Positions 52,316 to 60,935 of a stretch of 64,000 nucleotides of DNA are shown in pieces. The stretch's first letter is position 1; the number at the start of each line of letters is the position of its first letter. The position numbers and the translations under genes are program-made. The stretch comes from Moheibacter sp035515075 (GTDB lineage Bacteria > Bacteroidota > Bacteroidia > Flavobacteriales > Weeksellaceae). The notes beneath the pieces are model-generated. The model searched no databases. It was not told where the DNA came from and saw only the letters and a program-made list of their open reading frames with translations. The stretch is from NCBI GenBank assembly GCA_035515075.1, contig DATJBZ010000017.1:62001-126000 (forward strand), written 5' to 3'.

Positions 52316-53506
52316 TCATTGATTGATCGCCGCAACGCCAGGCAATTCCTTTCCTTCCAAACTTTCCAACATCGCACCGCCACCGGTAGAAACATAACTC
52401 ACTTGGTCATCAAAATGAAATTGTTTGACAAAAGCGACAGAATCTCCACCGCCCACCAAAGAAAAAGCGCCATTTTTTGTCGATTCAGCAATGGCATTTC
52501 CTAAAGCCACCGTTCCTTTGGCAAATTTTGGCAATTCAAACACGCCCAAAGGACCATTCCATAAAATGGTTTTGGATTGTAACAACACTTCTTCAAATAT
52601 TTTTTCTGTTTTTGGTCCAATGTCCAAGCCCATCCATCCTTCTGGAATTGCATCTATGGGAACAATTTCGGTATTTGCATCATTGCTGAACGCATCCGCA
52701 ATCACATTGTCCACAGGCAAATGCACTTGCACATTTTGTTGTTGACAAGCTTCCAAAATTTCCAAAGCCAAAGTCATTTTGTCTTCTTCTACCAACGAAT
52801 TACCAATTGCACCACCTTGGGCTTTGATGAAGGTATAAGTCATTCCACCTCCGATGATTAAGTGATCAATTACAGGCAAAATATGGTTGATGATCGTAAT
52901 TTTTGACGAAACTTTTGCGCCTCCTAAAATCGCAGTAATCGGTTTTTTTCCAGCAACCAACACTTTTTCAATCGCTTCCAATTCCTTTTGCATCAAATAA
53001 CCAAAAGCTTTTTTCTCAGGAAAAAATTGGGCAATGATGGCCGTTGACGCATGCGCACGATGGGCGGTTCCAAAAGCATCATTCACATAAAAATCACCCA
53101 ATTCACTCAACTTTTTTGCGAAATCAACATCTCCAGCGGTTTCTTCTGAATGAAATCTTAGGTTTTCCAACAACAAAATTTCGCCAGGTTTTAAATTTTC
53201 AGCTTTTTGTTGCGCATCTTCACCAACGACATCTTCTGCCATGATCACTTGGTGTTCCAACACTGTTTCTACTGTAGAAACAATATTTTTGAGTGAAAAT
53301 TGGTTTTCAAAACCATTTTTTGGTCGGCCCAAATGCGTCATCAAAATCACAGCACCACCCTCTTTCAACACTTTTTGGATGGTAGCTTTTGCAGCTAAAA
53401 TCCTTGTGTTATCGGTTACTTCTAAATTTTCGTTTTGTGGCACGTTGAAATCTACACGGATTAAAACTTTTTGATGGCTGAAATTAAATTGATCGATTGT
53501 ATTCAT
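52316..53506 (-). CDS. pgk: Phosphoglycerate kinase
   Basis: A 396-residue glycolytic kinase with the standard N-lobe VLIRVDFNVPQ, LMTHLGRPK and LLENLRFH, and C-lobe ILGGAKVSSKI, the hinge, and LVGGGDSVAFV. It transfers phosphate from 1,3-bisphosphoglycerate to ADP. It is the first gene left of the oriC-like spacer and reads away from it. Confidence 0.97.
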   Translation of the reverse strand: MNTIDQFNFSHQKVLIRVDFNVPQNENLEVTDNTRILAAKATIQKVLKEGGAVILMTHLGRPKNGFENQFSLKNIVSTVETVLEHQVIMAEDVVGEDAQQKAENLKPGEILLLENLRFHSEETAGDVDFAKKLSELGDFYVNDAFGTAHRAHASTAIIAQFFPEKKAFGYLMQKELEAIEKVLVAGKKPITAILGGAKVSSKITIINHILPVIDHLIIGGGMTYTFIKAQGGAIGNSLVEEDKMTLALEILEACQQQNVQVHLPVDNVIADAFSNDANTEIVPIDAIPEGWMGLDIGPKTEKIFEEVLLQSKTILWNGPLGVFELPKFAKGTVALGNAIAESTKNGAFSLVGGGDSVAFVKQFHFDDQVSYVSTGGGAMLESLEGKELPGVAAINQ

Positions 53507-53524
53507 GGGTTAAATTTGTGAAAG

Positions 53525-53532
53525 CAAAAATA
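53525..53532 (-). promoter_or_regulatory. Candidate -7 promoter element of pgk (TATTTTTG)
   Basis: Reads TATTTTTG on the minus strand, 18 bases before the pgk ATG. Confidence 0.45.
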
Positions 53533-54021
53533 AGCGAATTTATTTTGATCGCCGATTGCATTTGTTCACAATCCTATATTTTATTATATATTTTGTTTTT
53601 TAAAAAATTAAAAAGAAAAAGATACTGATGATATATACGCTGTTGATATGTGGATAACTAAAGTTGAAATAATTTTATGGGGTGGTTATTGACATGAGAA
53701 TATTTGTAATTTTGTTTCAAAATGAAAACTTTATCAGGTTATCAACAATAAAATGTTCATTGTTTATAAGTGAAAAACGGAATAAGTCGTTCGTCAATAA
53801 TTGCCCATAAAGCTGTGGATAAGTCAAAGTTCAAAAAGATAAGTTTTGCTTGACTCGTATTAAATAATTGTTACCTAAAAATTGAATTTAAATTTCCAAA
53901 TGATCAACGGTGAAATCAATAAAAAGTAATGGGACACTTATCAACATTTTATTAAAAAATAGAAAGCTTGATAATGAGCGAATTGAAAAAATAGTTAAAA
54001 AACCTTGTTAATAACGTTAAA
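53533..54021. other. Candidate replication origin (oriC): DnaA boxes in AT-rich spacer
   Basis: A noncoding stretch between divergent pgk and rpiB. Two perfect DnaA boxes read TGTGGATAA at 53649-53657 and 53814-53822. Two one-mismatch boxes read TTATCAACA at 53739-53747 and 53938-53946. Looser matches are at 53641-53649 and 53761-53769. A 60-bp block of almost pure A/T (about 53571-53635) precedes the first boxes and could be the unwinding element. Flanking genes all read away from it. Origin function is inferred from these features, not known. Confidence 0.55.
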
Positions 54022-54456
54022 ATGAAAAAAATTGCTTTGGGTTCAGATCATGCTGGATTTGTTTATAAAGAGAAAATCAAAGAATATTTGGTAGGGAAAG
54101 GCTTTGAAGTACAGGACTTTGGCACCTTATCAACAGACAGTGTGGATTTCCCAGATTTTGCGCATCCGACAGCAGAAGCGGTTGAAAATGGTTCGGCCGA
54201 TTCAGGAATTTTGATTTGTGGAAGTGGTCAAGGTGTGAACATGACTGCGAACAAACACCAAGGCGTTCGTTCTGCTTTGTGTTGGAATACCGATGTAGCA
54301 CGCTTGAGTCGTCAACACAACAATGCCAATGTCATCGCACTTCCTGCACGATTTGTAGCGGTGGAATATGCCATTGAAATGATTGAAGTTTTCTTGAATA
54401 CGGATTTTGAAGGCGGAAGACACGAAGGACGTGTCAACAAAATTTCTTGTTGCTAA
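54022..54456 (+). CDS. rpiB: Ribose-5-phosphate isomerase B
   Basis: A 144-residue RpiB/LacAB-family isomerase of the pentose phosphate pathway. D9-H10 in GSDHAG, C66 in ICGSGQG, and H99 in RQHNNAN mark the active site. It interconverts ribose 5-phosphate and ribulose 5-phosphate. It is the first gene right of the DnaA-box spacer. I see no TAnnTTTG box immediately upstream. Confidence 0.95.
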   Translation: MKKIALGSDHAGFVYKEKIKEYLVGKGFEVQDFGTLSTDSVDFPDFAHPTAEAVENGSADSGILICGSGQGVNMTANKHQGVRSALCWNTDVARLSRQHNNANVIALPARFVAVEYAIEMIEVFLNTDFEGGRHEGRVNKISCC

Positions 54457-54477
54457 ACGCTATACTATATAGTGTCG

Positions 54478-54725
54478 TTAGATTTTATCGGTTTGCTTTA
54501 AAATGAAACTTTGCAAAAACTTTTTGAATTCATGCTGTTGGATGTAATAATTGTATTTTGGAAAAAGTCGGTTCAATTCATAACGCATTTGTCGAACTAG
54601 GTTGGCTTTTCTTTTGCAGGATATAATCATTTGATTCAAATTCTTTTTTCATCGTAGCCAAACGATCGGGTGAACGTTCCAAATTAATTAAATAAGAACA
54701 AAAGAATGTGGGTGCATGCCTTGAA
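54478..54725 (-). pseudogene. Remnant of a glycosyltransferase family 25-like gene
   Basis: The 496-bp spacer between rpiB and rnr holds no intact gene but shows coding traces on the minus strand. One frame (about 54725-54620) reads HAPTFFCSYLINLERSPDR, then LATMKKEFESNDYIL. INLxRSPDR is the opening motif of GT25 (LPS biosynthesis) transferases. The next frame, continuing from about 54620, reads KANLVRQMRYELNRLF, then PKYNYYIQQHEF and on to a stop at 54478. A one-base shift in the run GCAAAAGAAAAGCC joins the two. Both pieces are too short for a working enzyme (usually over 200 residues), so this is a decayed fragment. The rest of the spacer (54726-54952) shows nothing clear. Confidence 0.45.
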
Positions 54726-54952
54726 ATTTAAAGCTTGAAAGTTATCGATTATTTTAATTCTTCTTTCTTTTTTATCGCATATCAATGGAATAGTAGTAAT
54801 TTTATCCCGAAATTCAATATTGAATTGGATTGATAATAAATGAATTAATGCATTTTAGTTTGTTTATTAAAAAGTAACAAAATGGAAGCATTCATGGATT
54901 TGAATCGAATCAAGTGTCTTCAAAGGAATCGCTTCTATAAATTTTAATTCTT

Positions 54953-57112
54953 ATGTCAAAAAAGAGAACCCACTTTAAAAATAAAAAAAATACTTCGGGA
55001 AAATATGCCAAAAAAATCATTGAAGTTTTGTTTGAACACGCTGATCAATCGTTGAACTACAAACAGATTTGTGGCCATTTAAAAATTCACAACATCATTG
55101 ATCGGGAATTGGTTAACAAGGATTTACAAGCTTTGTTGAGCGATAAAAAAATCCAAGAAACTTCGCGCGGAAAATTCAGTATCAATTCGGAAGAACATGC
55201 TTTGATCGGTACGATCGACATCACCCAAAGCGGGACAGCTTATGTGAGTGTAGAAGGTGTGGAAGAAGATTACGTCATTCAAAAAGGCAAAAAGAAAAAT
55301 GCTTTGCAAGGTGATTTGGTCAAGATCTTTGTTTATCCACAAAAAGGCAATAAAAAATCACGGGCAGAAGCAGAAGTGGTAGAAGTTTTGTCACGCTTTA
55401 GAACACTCTTCACGGGTGTTTTTCAATTGAGTGCCAACAAAAAATATGGTTTTGTACTGAGTGATGGCCGTTCGATGCACGTTGATTTTTACATTCCAAA
55501 AGAAAAATTCAACAAAGCAGAAAATGGACAGCGCGTGGTGGTACAATTGAAAGATTGGCCCATTGAAGCCGAAAATCCTTTTGGTGAAATTGTGGAAATT
55601 TTAGGGCAACCAGAAGAAACCAATGCCGAAATGCACGCCATCATGTTGGAGTACAATTTACCGATGGTTTTTCCAAAAGAAGTGCAAGAGGAAGCCGATC
55701 GCTTGAACGTTGAAATCACCAAAGAAGACATTGCCAAACGCCGCGACATGCGGGACGTGACCACATTTACCATCGACCCAAAAGATGCCAAAGACTTTGA
55801 TGATGCTTTGTCGTTTCGAGTGTTAGACAACGGAAATTTTGAAGTCGGTGTGCACATTGCCGATGTGACACATTTTGTTCGTCCCGGTTCTTTTTTGGAA
55901 CAAGAAGCCTACAATCGCGCCACATCGGTGTATTTGGTCGATCGCGTGGTGCCCATGTTGCCAGAAAAATTGAGCAATGAAGCTTGTTCACTTCGTCCGA
56001 ATGAAGACAAATTTACTTTTTCGGCGGTATTTGAAATGGACAAAAATGCCAAAATTGTGGACGCTTGGTATGGAAGAACCTTGACGCATTCGATTCGAAA
56101 GTTTTCTTATGAAGAAGCCCAAGCAATCATTGAAGGTGGAGAAGGAGAATTGAAAGATGAAATTTTACATTTGCATCATTTGGCGGTGAAACTTCGCAAA
56201 AAAAGAATGGCGGATGGCGCGATCACCTTTGATTCAATTGAAGTGAAATTTGAGCTGGACGAAGACAACAATCCGATTGGAACTTATTTTAAAATTAGCA
56301 AAGAATCCAATCATTTGATCGAAGAATTTATGTTGCTCTGCAACCGAAAAGTGTCTGAATTTGTTTCCACCAAAAAAGATGGAAAACCCAGTGGAAATAC
56401 CTTTGTGTATCGAATCCACGAAGATCCAGATCCCGATAAATTACAAGATTTGAAGTTGTTCATCAAACAATTTGGTTATACGTTGGATTTGCGCAGTCAA
56501 CAGTCGATTACCCAATCGATGAATCAGTTGTTGGCGGATGTCCAAGGAAAACCAGAAGCGAATTTGATTGAAACTTTGGCGATTCGGACGATGAGCAAAG
56601 CGCGTTATTCGACCGAAAACGATGTAGGACATTATGGTTTGGCTTTCAAATATTATTCGCATTTTACCTCACCGATTCGTCGTTATCCTGACATGATGGC
56701 GCACCGATTGTTGCAACATTATTTGGATGGCGGAAAATCTCCCAATCCAGATGCTTGGGAAGAAAAATGCAAACACAGTTCTGCGCGAGAAAAATTGGCG
56801 GTGGATGCAGAAAGAGATTCGATCAAATTCATGCAAGTCAAATACATGGAACAGTTCATCGGTGAAGAATTTTATGGATTCATTACCGGCGTACAGGATT
56901 TTGGAATTTTTGTAGAAATTCCTGAAACACGTTGCGAAGGAATGATTCGTTTGCGCAATATGTCGGATGACTTTTATTATTTTGATCAAAAAAATTATGC
57001 TGTTGTTGGCAGAAAAACGGGGAGAACTTATCAATTGGGAGACAAGGTTTTAATCAAAGTAGCCAAAACGGATCTGCAAAACAAACAATTGGATTTTGAG
57101 TTGTTGGGATGA
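54953..57112 (+). CDS. rnr: Ribonuclease R
   Basis: A 719-residue 3'-5' exoribonuclease: N-terminal helix-turn-helix (about 18-80), two cold-shock domains (about 84-220), the RNB catalytic domain with TIDPKDAKDFDDA (273-285; D275, D281, D283, D284) and the C-terminal S1 domain (about 630-715; GEEFYGFITGVQDFGIFVEI). It degrades structured RNA. It lacks the long lysine-rich tail of E. coli RNase R. Confidence 0.96.
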   Translation: MSKKRTHFKNKKNTSGKYAKKIIEVLFEHADQSLNYKQICGHLKIHNIIDRELVNKDLQALLSDKKIQETSRGKFSINSEEHALIGTIDITQSGTAYVSVEGVEEDYVIQKGKKKNALQGDLVKIFVYPQKGNKKSRAEAEVVEVLSRFRTLFTGVFQLSANKKYGFVLSDGRSMHVDFYIPKEKFNKAENGQRVVVQLKDWPIEAENPFGEIVEILGQPEETNAEMHAIMLEYNLPMVFPKEVQEEADRLNVEITKEDIAKRRDMRDVTTFTIDPKDAKDFDDALSFRVLDNGNFEVGVHIADVTHFVRPGSFLEQEAYNRATSVYLVDRVVPMLPEKLSNEACSLRPNEDKFTFSAVFEMDKNAKIVDAWYGRTLTHSIRKFSYEEAQAIIEGGEGELKDEILHLHHLAVKLRKKRMADGAITFDSIEVKFELDEDNNPIGTYFKISKESNHLIEEFMLLCNRKVSEFVSTKKDGKPSGNTFVYRIHEDPDPDKLQDLKLFIKQFGYTLDLRSQQSITQSMNQLLADVQGKPEANLIETLAIRTMSKARYSTENDVGHYGLAFKYYSHFTSPIRRYPDMMAHRLLQHYLDGGKSPNPDAWEEKCKHSSAREKLAVDAERDSIKFMQVKYMEQFIGEEFYGFITGVQDFGIFVEIPETRCEGMIRLRNMSDDFYYFDQKNYAVVGRKTGRTYQLGDKVLIKVAKTDLQNKQLDFELLG

Positions 57113-57167
57113 TACCAATTCAATAAAGACAAAATTCTATTGTTTAAAACTGTAACTTGCAAGGCTT

Positions 57168-57857
57168 ATGGAGATGGTTGGATCCGCAATATTAATTGGT
57201 GTAATTCTCAGTTTGGTGCTGATAGGTCCGGTGTTTTTTATGCTATTGGAAACCAGCATTTCCAGAGGTTGGAAAGCGGCCATTGCATTGGATTTGGGGG
57301 TGTTGACAGCAGATATTTTTTGCATATTGATTGCTTATTATGGCAGCAAGGATTTGGCTGTAGTGATTCAAAATACGCCTTCGGTGTACATTTTTGGCGG
57401 ATTTTTCATCTTAATTTATGGACTGGTCATGTTCATCAGTAAACCCAATTTCAAGATGCGACACATCCACGTCGCCAACCGAAATTACATCAAAACTTTT
57501 TTGAATGGATTTTTGTTCAATTTGGTCAACATTGGCGTCATCGTTTTTTGGTTTTTTATTGTAAGTACCGTTGTCATTCAATACCCAGAAAAGAAAGATG
57601 CCTTGATTTATATGTGCATAGTTTTGATCACATTTTTTGCATTGGATTTGTTGAAAATTACTCTGGCACATCGGGTAAAAGAAAATTTCACATTGCGTCG
57701 AATTTTTTATTTCAAAAAAACAGTTGGATTGATTTTGATCGTATTTGGTATGATAGTCATTCTAAAAGGATTTGGGTTTTTTGCTCAAATTAATCAAAAA
57801 ATAGAAAATAAAATCCAAAGAGGCGTGAGTCATGAAAAACCAGAAAAGACCATTTGA
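57168..57857 (+). CDS. LysE/RhtB family amino-acid exporter-like protein
   Basis: A 229-residue inner-membrane protein with about six helices. LIGPVFFMLLETSISRGWKAAIALDLGVLTADI is the LysE-family signature, with the conserved GP and the ExSxxxG turn. The C terminus ends in a charged tail. The family exports amino acids such as lysine, arginine or homoserine; the cargo is not predictable. It lies 55 bases after rnr. Confidence 0.87.
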   Translation: MEMVGSAILIGVILSLVLIGPVFFMLLETSISRGWKAAIALDLGVLTADIFCILIAYYGSKDLAVVIQNTPSVYIFGGFFILIYGLVMFISKPNFKMRHIHVANRNYIKTFLNGFLFNLVNIGVIVFWFFIVSTVVIQYPEKKDALIYMCIVLITFFALDLLKITLAHRVKENFTLRRIFYFKKTVGLILIVFGMIVILKGFGFFAQINQKIENKIQRGVSHEKPEKTI

Positions 57858-58014
57858 ATTTCCCCAAAATACCCGAATTACTCTCACAAAAAAAATGTTG
57901 AAAACGGATCATTTCCCCCAAAATAGGAAAGGTTAAAAATTCAGAAAACTTCGTTCTCTTTTTTTCTTCAAAACATTTTCTATCAGTGGATTTTATACTT
58001 CGCTGACCTTAACT

Positions 58015-58022
58015 TATCTTTG
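58015..58022 (+). promoter_or_regulatory. Candidate -7 promoter element of maeB (TATCTTTG)
   Basis: TATCTTTG, 25 bases before ATG 58048. It also ends four bases before an in-frame TTG at 58027, so either a 20-base leader or a leaderless TTG start is possible. Confidence 0.5.
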
Positions 58023-58047
58023 CATCTTGCAAAAAGTGAAAGTGAAG

Positions 58048-60327
58048 ATGAGAAACGATAAAAATGACCAGAAATTACGTCTTGACGCCTTGCGTTACCA
58101 CGAAACGGGAAGAAAGGGAAAAATAGAAGTAATTCCGACGAAACCGCATGATACCCAACGAGATTTGGCTTTGGCTTATTCGCCAGGCGTAGCCGAACCT
58201 TGTTTAGAAATTGCAAAAGACAAAAACGCTGTTTATAAATATACGGCCAAAGGAAATTTGGTGGCGGTGATTTCCAACGGAACAGCAGTTTTGGGCTTGG
58301 GCGATATCGGCCCTGAAGCGTCAAAACCTGTGATGGAAGGAAAAGGATTGTTGTTCAAAATTTTTGCAGACATCGATGTTTTCGACATTGAAATCAATGA
58401 AAAAGATCCAGAAAAATTCATTCAAACGGTCAAAGCCATTGCGCCGACTTTTGGTGGAATTAATTTGGAAGACATCAAAGCGCCAGAAGCTTTTGAAATT
58501 GAAAAAAGATTGAAGGAAGAATTGGACATTCCGGTCATGCACGATGACCAACATGGGACGGCCATTATTTCTGCAGCAGCATTGCTCAATGCATTGGAAA
58601 TTGCTGAGAAAAAAATAGAAGAAGTTCGTTTTGTTGTGAGTGGCGCTGGCGCTGCAGCAATTGCTTGTACGAATTTGTACATCAGTTTGGGCGCAAAACC
58701 CGAAAACATATTGATGTGTGATAGCAAAGGAGTCATCCACCACAAAAGAGAAAATTTAACGCCAGAAAAATTGGCCTTTGTTCGTGAAACGAATTTGGAA
58801 TCTTTGGAAGATGCAATGACCAATTGCGATGTTTTCATTGGCCTTTCCAAAGCGGATGTGGTTACACCCGCCATGTTGTTGTCGATGAATGAAAACCCCA
58901 TTGTTTTTGCGATGGCGAATCCCAATCCAGAAATTGAATATGAATTGGCGATGGAAACCAGACCAGATGTCATCATGGCAACGGGTCGTTCGGATTATCC
59001 CAATCAGGTAAACAATGTATTGGGTTTCCCATTTATTTTTAGAGGCGCTTTGGATGTTCAAGCGACCAAGATCAATGAAGAAATGAAATTGGCCGCAGTC
59101 CAAGCTTTGGCAGAATTGGCCAAAGAACCTGTGCCTGAAATCGTCAATATGGCGTATAAAATAGGCAATTTGAGTTTTGGAAGAGAATACATCATTCCCA
59201 AACCTTTTGACAACCGATTGATTACCAAAGTGTCGATGGCAGTGGCCAAAGCAGCAATGGATTCGGGCGTTGCCAGAAAAAACATCAACAATTGGACGGT
59301 TTATGAAGAAGAATTGTTGAACCGAATGAACAATGAGGAGAAATTGATTCGGATGTTGCAAAGCCGTGCAAAACAGGATCCGAAAACCATTGTTTTTAGT
59401 GATGCGACCGAATACAATGTGTTGAAAGCAGCACAAATAGTTCATGACGAAGGCATTGGAAACCCCATTCTTTTAGGAAACAAAGAAGAAATCGAAATGA
59501 TGATGGCGACCTATGATATCCAAATGGAGGCAGAAATCATCGATCCAAAATCGAAAGAAGCGGAAGCACACATCGATCGATTGGCTACTTTGCTTTGGGA
59601 AAAAAGAAAAAGAAAAGGCATGACGCTTTTTAATGCGAAAAGATTTTTGTCCAACCGGGATTATTTCGGTGCGATGATGATCGAAGCAGGTGAAGCCGAT
59701 ACTTTTTTGACAGGTACCACCCGAAGTTATGCAGCATCATTGAAACCGGTTTTGGAAACCATCGGTACAGCACCAGGCATTTCAAAAGTGGCGGGCATGA
59801 TGATTGTGATGACCAAAAAAGGACCTTTGTTCTTTGCAGATACCGCCATCAATTTGGAGCCTTCTGCCAAAGAATTGGTGAAAATTGCGCGCTTGACCGA
59901 ATACGTGGTGCGAGGCATTGGGATTCGTCCCAGAATTGCGATGTTGTCGTATGAAAACTTTGCTGCACGAACCGACACTTCCAAAAAAGTCAGTGAAGCC
60001 GTGGCGATGTTGCACAAATATTATCCAGACATGGTGGTCGATGGAGAAATTCAGCCCGATTTTGCATTGAATGAAGAATTGATCAGCAGCAATTTTCCTT
60101 TTTCTAAATTGAATGGAAAGCGCGCCAATGTATTGATTTTCCCGAATTTGGCCTCAGGAAATTTATCCTATAAAATCATGAGAGGAATCGAAAATTCAAA
60201 AATCATCGGTCCAGTTTTAATGGGAATGAACAAATCCGTTCATATCCTTCAAATGCGTTCAACAATCGATGAAATCGTCAATATGGCGACCATTGCAGTT
60301 TTGGACGTTCAACAAAGAGAAAAATGA
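58048..60327 (+). CDS. maeB: NADP-dependent malic enzyme with phosphotransacetylase-like domain
   Basis: About 759 residues from ATG 58048 (MRNDKNDQKLRLDAL); TTG 58027 adds seven lysine-rich residues. The N-terminal malic enzyme domain shows LAYSPGVAEP, the NAD(P)-binding GAGAAAIA and FAMANPNPE. The second half (about 430-755) is a PTA domain (TRSYAASLKPVLETIG, PGISKVAGMMIV), as in E. coli MaeB, where it is thought to sense acetyl-CoA. It decarboxylates malate to pyruvate, making NADPH. It overlaps ruvA by ATGA. Confidence 0.95.
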   Translation: MRNDKNDQKLRLDALRYHETGRKGKIEVIPTKPHDTQRDLALAYSPGVAEPCLEIAKDKNAVYKYTAKGNLVAVISNGTAVLGLGDIGPEASKPVMEGKGLLFKIFADIDVFDIEINEKDPEKFIQTVKAIAPTFGGINLEDIKAPEAFEIEKRLKEELDIPVMHDDQHGTAIISAAALLNALEIAEKKIEEVRFVVSGAGAAAIACTNLYISLGAKPENILMCDSKGVIHHKRENLTPEKLAFVRETNLESLEDAMTNCDVFIGLSKADVVTPAMLLSMNENPIVFAMANPNPEIEYELAMETRPDVIMATGRSDYPNQVNNVLGFPFIFRGALDVQATKINEEMKLAAVQALAELAKEPVPEIVNMAYKIGNLSFGREYIIPKPFDNRLITKVSMAVAKAAMDSGVARKNINNWTVYEEELLNRMNNEEKLIRMLQSRAKQDPKTIVFSDATEYNVLKAAQIVHDEGIGNPILLGNKEEIEMMMATYDIQMEAEIIDPKSKEAEAHIDRLATLLWEKRKRKGMTLFNAKRFLSNRDYFGAMMIEAGEADTFLTGTTRSYAASLKPVLETIGTAPGISKVAGMMIVMTKKGPLFFADTAINLEPSAKELVKIARLTEYVVRGIGIRPRIAMLSYENFAARTDTSKKVSEAVAMLHKYYPDMVVDGEIQPDFALNEELISSNFPFSKLNGKRANVLIFPNLASGNLSYKIMRGIENSKIIGPVLMGMNKSVHILQMRSTIDEIVNMATIAVLDVQQREK

Positions 60328-60908
60328 TAGCACACCTGAATGGAAAATTGGTTGAAATCAACCCAACAGACTTGGTGGTAGAATGCCACGGCGTGGGGTA
60401 CAAAGTCAACATCAGTTTGAATGCGTATTCGAGAATTGAAAAAGTAGAAAATATCAAAATTTTCACCCATTTGATCGTTCGTGAAGATGCCCAAATTTTG
60501 TACGGATTTTATGCGCCACAAGAGCGGGATTTATTTTTGCGGTTGATTACAGTGAATGGTGTGGGGCCAGCTTCAGCGATGATGATGTTGTCATCGATGG
60601 AAGTAGAAGAAGTGATCGGCGCCATTGTCAATGCAGATGCGAAAGCTTTGCAAAAAACCAAAGGAATCGGCGTTAAAACAGCGCAGCGGATAATAATTGA
60701 TTTGAAAGATAAGTTGGAAGGAGAGGCGTTGAATTTTAACATTAATTCCAATAATTCTAAAAATAAATCTAAATTTGAGGCGTTATCAGCATTAGAAGTA
60801 TTAGGGATACCGACCAAAACCGCTGAAAAAGTGATGGACATTGTTTTGAAAGACTATCCAGATGCAGTTGCAGAGGTGTTGGTCAAAGAAACACTAAAAA
60901 GATTATAG
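60324..60908 (+). CDS. ruvA: Holliday junction branch migration protein RuvA
   Basis: A 194-residue subunit that clamps four-way junctions and recruits RuvB. Domain I (MIAHLNGKLVEINPTDLVVEC), the helix-hairpin-helix region (FLRLITVNGVGPASAMMML, QKTKGIGVKTAQRII) and the small C-terminal domain (FEALSALEVLGI) are all present. It overlaps maeB and sprA follows 27 bases later, the conserved ruvA-sprA order of Bacteroidota. Confidence 0.96.
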   Translation: MIAHLNGKLVEINPTDLVVECHGVGYKVNISLNAYSRIEKVENIKIFTHLIVREDAQILYGFYAPQERDLFLRLITVNGVGPASAMMMLSSMEVEEVIGAIVNADAKALQKTKGIGVKTAQRIIIDLKDKLEGEALNFNINSNNSKNKSKFEALSALEVLGIPTKTAEKVMDIVLKDYPDAVAEVLVKETLKRL

Positions 60909-60935
60909 TTTTTGAAACAGCTTGATTTACACAAT

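Noticed and set aside
57858..58014. A small gene or RNA in the LysE-maeB spacer.
   Set aside because: About 160 bases with stops in all frames and no clear hairpin; only the maeB promoter element is supported.
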